From: an uncultured Clostridia bacterium
Lineage (GTDB): Bacteria; Bacillota; Clostridia; TANB77; CAG-508
DNA length: 64,000 bases
Direction: 5' to 3'
Assembly (NCBI GenBank): GCA_944392545.1
Contig: CALXWW010000003.1
Location: forward strand, 1-64,000
Part shown: positions 62,222-64,000 of the stretch, piece by piece
Numbering within the stretch: position 1 is the first letter of the stretch
Layout: each line of letters starts with the position of its first letter
Translations under genes and position numbers: made by a program
The notes under the pieces: model-generated
Database searches by the model: none
Seen by the model: only the letters and a program-made list of their open reading frames with translations
What the model was told of the DNA's origin: nothing

Positions 62222-62947
62222 TTATTCTTCCCAGTTATGATATACATTCATTACATCATCTAAATCTTCTAAATTGTCTATTAATCTTTGCATTTTTTCC
62301 GAATCTTTTTCATCTAGTTTTATATATGTAGATGGTACCATTTGGACTTCTGCTTGTAAAAACTCTAACCCTTGTGATTCTAATGCTTCTCTTACTTTTG
62401 CAAAATCTTCTGGTAATGTTGTTATTTCATAACATTCATCACTAGCTTCAAAGTCTTCTGCACCATTGTCTAACGCTAACATCATCATATCATCTTCTGA
62501 TAAATTTGTAGTAGTTCTATCTATTACTATTACTCCTTTTTTAGAAAATAAATATGATACACAACCTGAAGTTCCTAAATTTCCTCCTGCCCTATCAAAT
62601 GCATGTCTTACGTCTGCTGCTGTTCTATTTTTGTTATCTGTACTTGCTTCTACTATAACAGCTACACCGCTTACTCCATATCCTTCATAAGTTATTTCTT
62701 CATAATTTTCATTATTTCCTGCACCTGATGCTTTCTTTATTGCATTATTTATTGTATCGTTTGGCATGTTATTTGCCTTACATTTTGCTATTACATCTTT
62801 AAGTTTAGAATTACCAGCCGGATCAGGTCCTCCTTGCTTTACTGCGATTAATAATTCTCTTCCTAATTTTGTAAATATTTTTCCTCTTGCTGCATCTGCT
62901 TTACCCTTTTTTGCTTGAATATTATGCCATTTTGAATGTCCTGACAT
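62222..62947 (-). CDS. yebC: YebC/PmpR family protein (transcription/translation factor)
   Basis: A 241-residue protein starting at [20 protein letters not shown] (AAGGAGG upstream; the frame extends eleven codons further without a site). Three-domain TACO1/YebC fold: [51 protein letters not shown]. Family members act as regulators and, by recent work on YebC/TACO1, relieve ribosome stalling at certain sequences; relevant here only as context. Confidence 0.96.
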   Translation of the reverse strand: MSGHSKWHNIQAKKGKADAARGKIFTKLGRELLIAVKQGGPDPAGNSKLKDVIAKCKANNMPNDTINNAIKKASGAGNNENYEEITYEGYGVSGVAVIVEASTDNKNRTAADVRHAFDRAGGNLGTSGCVSYLFSKKGVIVIDRTTTNLSEDDMMMLALDNGAEDFEASDECYEITTLPEDFAKVREALESQGLEFLQAEVQMVPSTYIKLDEKDSEKMQRLIDNLEDLDDVMNVYHNWEE

Positions 62948-63154
62948 GGTTAATTCCTCCTTCTTATTTTTATTTTTCATACTAACATAAATATTTTATC
63001 ATACTTCTTTTATTTTGTGTAGTATTTTTTATTAAATTATGGTGGTTTTACAAACTTTCTAATAGTTTTATGTGTACTATAATACTGTGTCACTAACTTA
63101 TAATTCTATTTTTTATCAATTACCTTTTTTATATAAAATGTAAATTTTAAAAAA

Positions 63155-63198
63155 TTAATCGTAGACAAACGGATGTAATTTTTTTGCCTACGATTAAT
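63155..63198. terminator. Terminator after the PBP gene
   Basis: TTAATCGTAGACAAA and TTTGCCTACGATTAA form a 15-bp stem with one mismatch right after the minus-strand stop at 63202. Confidence 0.85.
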
Positions 63199-63201
63199 TT
63201 G

Positions 63202-64000
63202 TTATGTTGTCGGGCTTTCTTCTGTTGTTTCTTCCTCTTCTACTTCTTCTGTATTATCTACTATTTCTTCATTTGAAATTTCATTATTACTATTTTCACT
63301 TTCTGTATTATTTTCTCCTGTACTTGGTTCATATATATCATTTTCAGAATCTACAGTATTTTCTGGTATATATTCGTCATTTACTATATTTTCTGTATTC
63401 TCTATATTCTCTGTATTTTCTATTACCTCATTTTTAGCAATATTATTTTCTATATCATTATTTTTTGTTATGTCTTCTTCATCATCTGGATCTAATTCTA
63501 GATCTTCTTTGTTATCAACATATACATTTGTTTCTTCATCCGTGTCTATGTGTACATTTACTTTAATTCCACTATGTTTTGTACATTCTTCTGGTTCTGT
63601 TCCTTCTAAAAAATATTCTACATATGTATTTGTACATCCGCTTCTTGCAATTTCTCCTGTGTCTGCACATATTTCCTCTACTGATATTTTATTTGGCTGA
63701 TAAAATCTTGCACCTGTAAATCCATCGTGTATACTACTCATTACATTTGCCCACATTATTCCTGCTGGATTTTGGTTATTATAGTATATGGTTTCATTTT
63801 GGTCAAATCCAAACCATGTAACTGCTGTGTAATATGGTGTAAAACCACATAACCATTTATCATAGTTTTCATCTGTTGTTCCTGTTTTTGCTGCTACATC
63901 TATGCCTGGTATTGAACAATATGTAGCTGTACCACTATTACCTTCCACAGGTTGTTGTAATAGTTTTTTTAGTACATAAGCTACTTGTTCTGAAAATACT
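63202..64000 (-). CDS. Class A penicillin-binding protein, C-terminal part
   Basis: The 5' end lies outside the window; the frame is open to 64000. Visible are the end of the transpeptidase domain (VAYVLKKLLQQPVEGNSGTA, the KTG motif in VAAKTGTTDENYDKWLCGFT, YTAVTWFGFD) and a long acidic, Asn/Glu-rich tail (about 110 residues, ENTENIENTENIVND...) ending SPTT. Glycosyltransferase and SxxK parts are not seen. The layout fits PBP1a of Clostridia, which polymerises and cross-links peptidoglycan. Confidence 0.9.
   Translation of the reverse strand, partial: VFSEQVAYVLKKLLQQPVEGNSGTATYCSIPGIDVAAKTGTTDENYDKWLCGFTPYYTAVTWFGFDQNETIYYNNQNPAGIMWANVMSSIHDGFTGARFYQPNKISVEEICADTGEIARSGCTNTYVEYFLEGTEPEECTKHSGIKVNVHIDTDEETNVYVDNKEDLELDPDDEEDITKNNDIENNIAKNEVIENTENIENTENIVNDEYIPENTVDSENDIYEPSTGENNTESENSNNEISNEEIVDNTEEVEEEETTEESPTT

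Overview
The window comes from a very AT-rich, spore-forming, anaerobic-type Firmicute of the Clostridia kind. The evidence is a complete spoIIIA operon (AA to AH), dipicolinate synthase subunit B, a CwlJ/GerQ-like germination pair, acetate kinase plus phosphotransacetylase, class B sortase, and AGA-dominated arginine usage. I cannot name the species.

Layout. 1-2.7 kb: unknown membrane protein, tyrosine recombinase, dpaB. 2.7-9.1 kb: penicillin-binding transpeptidase, membrane acyltransferase, ackA, pta, unknown membrane protein. 9.1-17.4 kb: envelope and spore genes (GerQ-like, CwlJ, lipoproteins, class B sortase, an 892-residue surface protein ending in a PQTSD sorting signal) and a chimeric ORF. 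17.4-24.4 kb: a tightly packed seven-gene operon (acyltransferase, acyl-CoA ligase, B12-binding radical SAM enzyme, CDP-alcohol phosphatidyltransferase, papain-like hydrolase, GlpT-type importer, LicC-like nucleotidyltransferase) that looks like a polar-lipid head-group pathway. 24.6-31.6 kb: tRNA-Leu, RluA-type pseudouridine synthase, P-type ATPase, two small membrane proteins, smpB, fba. 31.7-33.7 kb: two genes of clearly different base composition, one a PIN-PhoH protein. 34-46 kb: a peroxiredoxin gene cut into three pieces by two serine-recombinase elements of about 6.5 and 4.8 kb. 46-64 kb: housekeeping genes (NUDIX, phosphoesterase, metG, glmM, argS, pfkA), spoIIIA, yebC and the end of a class A penicillin-binding protein.

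The most striking observation concerns translation. In four chromosomal genes (tyrosine recombinase, dpaB, spoIIIAA, spoIIIAE), twice within five codons in the acyltransferase gene, and probably in one serine recombinase, the reading frame breaks at an in-frame CGG codon. Skipping exactly its C and reading the following GGA or GGT restores the full conserved protein. I checked every CGG trinucleotide I could find by eye in the other native-looking genes; none is an in-frame codon. In-frame CGG read as ordinary sense occurs only in the two compositionally foreign genes and in one small ORF on a mobile element. This suggests that CGG is a +1 shift (or CGGN four-base glycine) signal in this organism. 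Spore core and dipicolinate functions would depend on it.
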